Source: Actinomycetota bacterium
Lineage (GTDB): Bacteria; Actinomycetota; Actinomycetes; Streptosporangiales; Streptosporangiaceae
Assembly: GCA_003140115.1 (NCBI GenBank)
Contig: PLIQ01000613.1
Span: 789-14,158 of the forward strand
DNA: 13,370 nt
Reading direction: 5' to 3'
This document shows, one piece after another, positions 13,348 to 13,370 of this stretch. A model generated the notes under the pieces. It made no database searches, had not been told where the DNA came from, and saw nothing but the letters and a program-made list of their open reading frames with translations. A program made the translations under genes and the position numbers. The stretch's first letter is position 1. Each line of letters begins with the position of its first letter.

Positions 13348-13370
13348 ATGATCGAGATTGATGGCCTGAC
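13348..13370 (+). CDS. Start of a probable ABC transporter ATPase (partial)
   Basis: ATG 13348 opens a frame that reads M-I-E-I-D-G-L and runs off the window. AAGGGG lies 7 nt upstream. MIEIDGLTKxYG is the common opening of the ATPase subunit of ABC-2 type (DrrA-like) exporters, but only seven codons are visible, so the identity is an inference. Confidence 0.45.

Noticed and set aside
1..13370. CRISPR arrays, tRNA or rRNA genes
   Set aside because: No regularly spaced repeats and no cloverleaf or rRNA signature were seen on either strand.

Overview
The window is high-GC DNA with GTG starts, G+C-biased third codon positions, some short intercistronic gaps and family members typical of filamentous actinomycetes. 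It most likely comes from an actinobacterial chromosome, in an accessory or remodelled stretch. I cannot name the genus.

Layout. (1) 1-76 holds the right end of an IS200/IS605-type (TnpB) element. Its boundary abuts a wrecked fatty acid desaturase gene (77-546, minus), which has a nonsense codon, a frameshift and a deletion of the histidine-box core. Upstream of the dead gene, at 570-585, a perfect 16-bp LacI-type palindrome survives. (2) 818-2834 (minus) holds a small lipoprotein, an FhuF-like siderophore-iron reductase with an intact Cys4 iron-sulfur motif, and the 3' end of a larger membrane protein that has lost its 5' part. (3) 2857-6568 (minus) is a tight three-gene molybdenum hydroxylase operon in the order FAD subunit, 2Fe-2S subunit, Mo subunit. 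It belongs to the CO dehydrogenase/xanthine dehydrogenase superfamily, but its active-site loop is not that of true CO dehydrogenase. A clean hairpin lies just upstream. (4) 6722-7267 (minus) is an MntP-type manganese exporter.

(5) 7417-8776 (minus) is an AbiE-type toxin-antitoxin pair: a two-HTH antitoxin-like protein overlapping an AbiEii nucleotidyltransferase. A probable leaderless promoter overlaps an inverted repeat. (6) 8930-10556 (minus) is a coupled pair of genes I do not recognise. One carries two cysteine clusters, the other has an Uma2-like N terminus without a nuclease core. Their place beside AbiE makes them candidates for an uncharacterised accessory or defence cassette. (7) 10656-13039 holds an MBL-fold hydrolase (minus), a DUF302 protein (plus) and an aldo/keto reductase (plus). 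The divergent MBL/DUF302 promoter region contains a 36-bp near-perfect palindrome, and its right half recurs exactly at the promoter position of the reductase. The three genes therefore look like one regulon. (8) 13043-13370 has a possible 55-codon gene, a hairpin, an operator-like inverted repeat, and the first codons of what looks like an ABC transporter ATPase running off the window.

Most distinctive signals: the mirrored operator-promoter shared by the MBL/DUF302/reductase genes; the TnpB-element end sitting exactly on the desaturase break; and the unknown gene pair next to AbiE. No tRNA, rRNA or CRISPR array is visible.
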